A DNA stretch of 17,660 nucleotides from NCBI GenBank assembly GCA_013362835.1, contig JABFVJ010000373.1, positions 1-17,660 on the forward strand, in the 5' to 3' direction. How positions within the stretch are numbered: position 1 is the stretch's first letter; each line of letters begins with the position of its first letter. The position numbers were made by a program, and so were the translations under genes. Below are positions 17,452 to 17,660 of the stretch, one piece after another. A model generated the notes under the pieces. The model was not told the DNA's origin. It made no database searches and saw nothing but the letters and a program-made list of their open reading frames with translations. This stretch comes from Nonomuraea sp. (GTDB lineage Bacteria; Actinomycetota; Actinomycetes; Streptosporangiales; Streptosporangiaceae).

Positions 17452-17660
17452 AGTCGGTCAAGCACTGGATCAACGGAGCTCTGACGGACGGCGACAGCCG
17501 TACGGCTGAGATCTTCAACCCGGCGACCGGTGAGGTCAGCGGCCACGTCAAGCTGGCCTCGGTCGCCGACGTCGACGCGGCCGTGGCCGCCGCCGTGGCC
17601 GCCTTCCCGGCCTGGCGGGACGCCTCGCTGACCAAGCGGGCGGCGGTGCTGTTCCGGTTC
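17448..17660 (+). CDS. mmsA: Methylmalonate/malonate-semialdehyde dehydrogenase, N-terminal part
   Basis: The first 71 codons run off the right edge. The N-terminus KHWINGALTDGDSR followed by FNPATGEVSGHV, DVDAAVAAAVAAFPAWR and RAAVLFRF matches MmsA/IolA, a CoA-acylating aldehyde dehydrogenase that converts malonate semialdehyde to acetyl-CoA (and methylmalonate semialdehyde to propionyl-CoA). Full-length members are about 500 residues; the Rossmann domain and catalytic Cys lie beyond the window. GTG at 17448 overlaps the preceding stop as GTGA, with AAGGGAG upstream. Its presence completes the last step of inositol catabolism in this operon. Confidence 0.92.
   Translation, partial: MKSVKHWINGALTDGDSRTAEIFNPATGEVSGHVKLASVADVDAAVAAAVAAFPAWRDASLTKRAAVLFRF

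Overview
The window is very GC-rich, uses many GTG starts and has tightly overlapping genes, as expected of an actinomycete. Protein style (HutC-type GntR regulator, Cgl0159-like aldolase, PISWGVCEVPGWG-type IolE) suggests a filamentous actinobacterium of the Streptosporangiaceae/Streptomycetaceae kind; the genus is inference. There are no RNA genes, insertion sequences, CRISPR arrays or gene-free stretches over 300 bases.

Layout. Bases 1-1351 hold two minus-strand genes that look peripheral: a small membrane protein cut by the window edge and a LuxR-type HTH regulator. Bases 1456-4062 hold two more minus-strand genes, each with its own control region and a GC-rich hairpin after it: a secreted beta-propeller phytase and a lipoprotein substrate-binding protein of the ferric/sugar-phosphate ABC class. 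A GntR/HutC regulator (4193-4939) is divergent from the binding protein. From 5027 to the right edge runs one long plus-strand operon of at least 13 genes, nearly all overlapping or abutting: iolG, iolE, iolC, a Cgl0159-type aldolase, iolD, a PiT phosphate transporter, a DUF47/PhoU-like protein, a fused double ABC permease, its ATPase, a HAD hydrolase, an inositol-monophosphatase-family enzyme, a Cof-type HAD phosphatase, and the start of mmsA/iolA.

How it may work together. Phytase strips phosphate from phytate outside the cell and leaves lower inositol phosphates. The ABC system (binding protein, fused permease, ATPase) has the same architecture as AfuABC-type sugar-phosphate importers and could bring these in. 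The three phosphatases would release inositol inside the cell, the iol enzymes would take it towards DHAP and acetyl-CoA, and the PiT/DUF47 pair would handle the released phosphate. A palindromic element with core TGTC-NN-GACA occurs before the phytase gene, between the binding-protein and gntR genes, and before iolG. It ties the three units into one putative regulon, probably controlled by the adjacent GntR protein. The enzyme families and the repeated element are seen directly; the inositol-phosphate import-and-catabolism pathway is inference and is the main finding.
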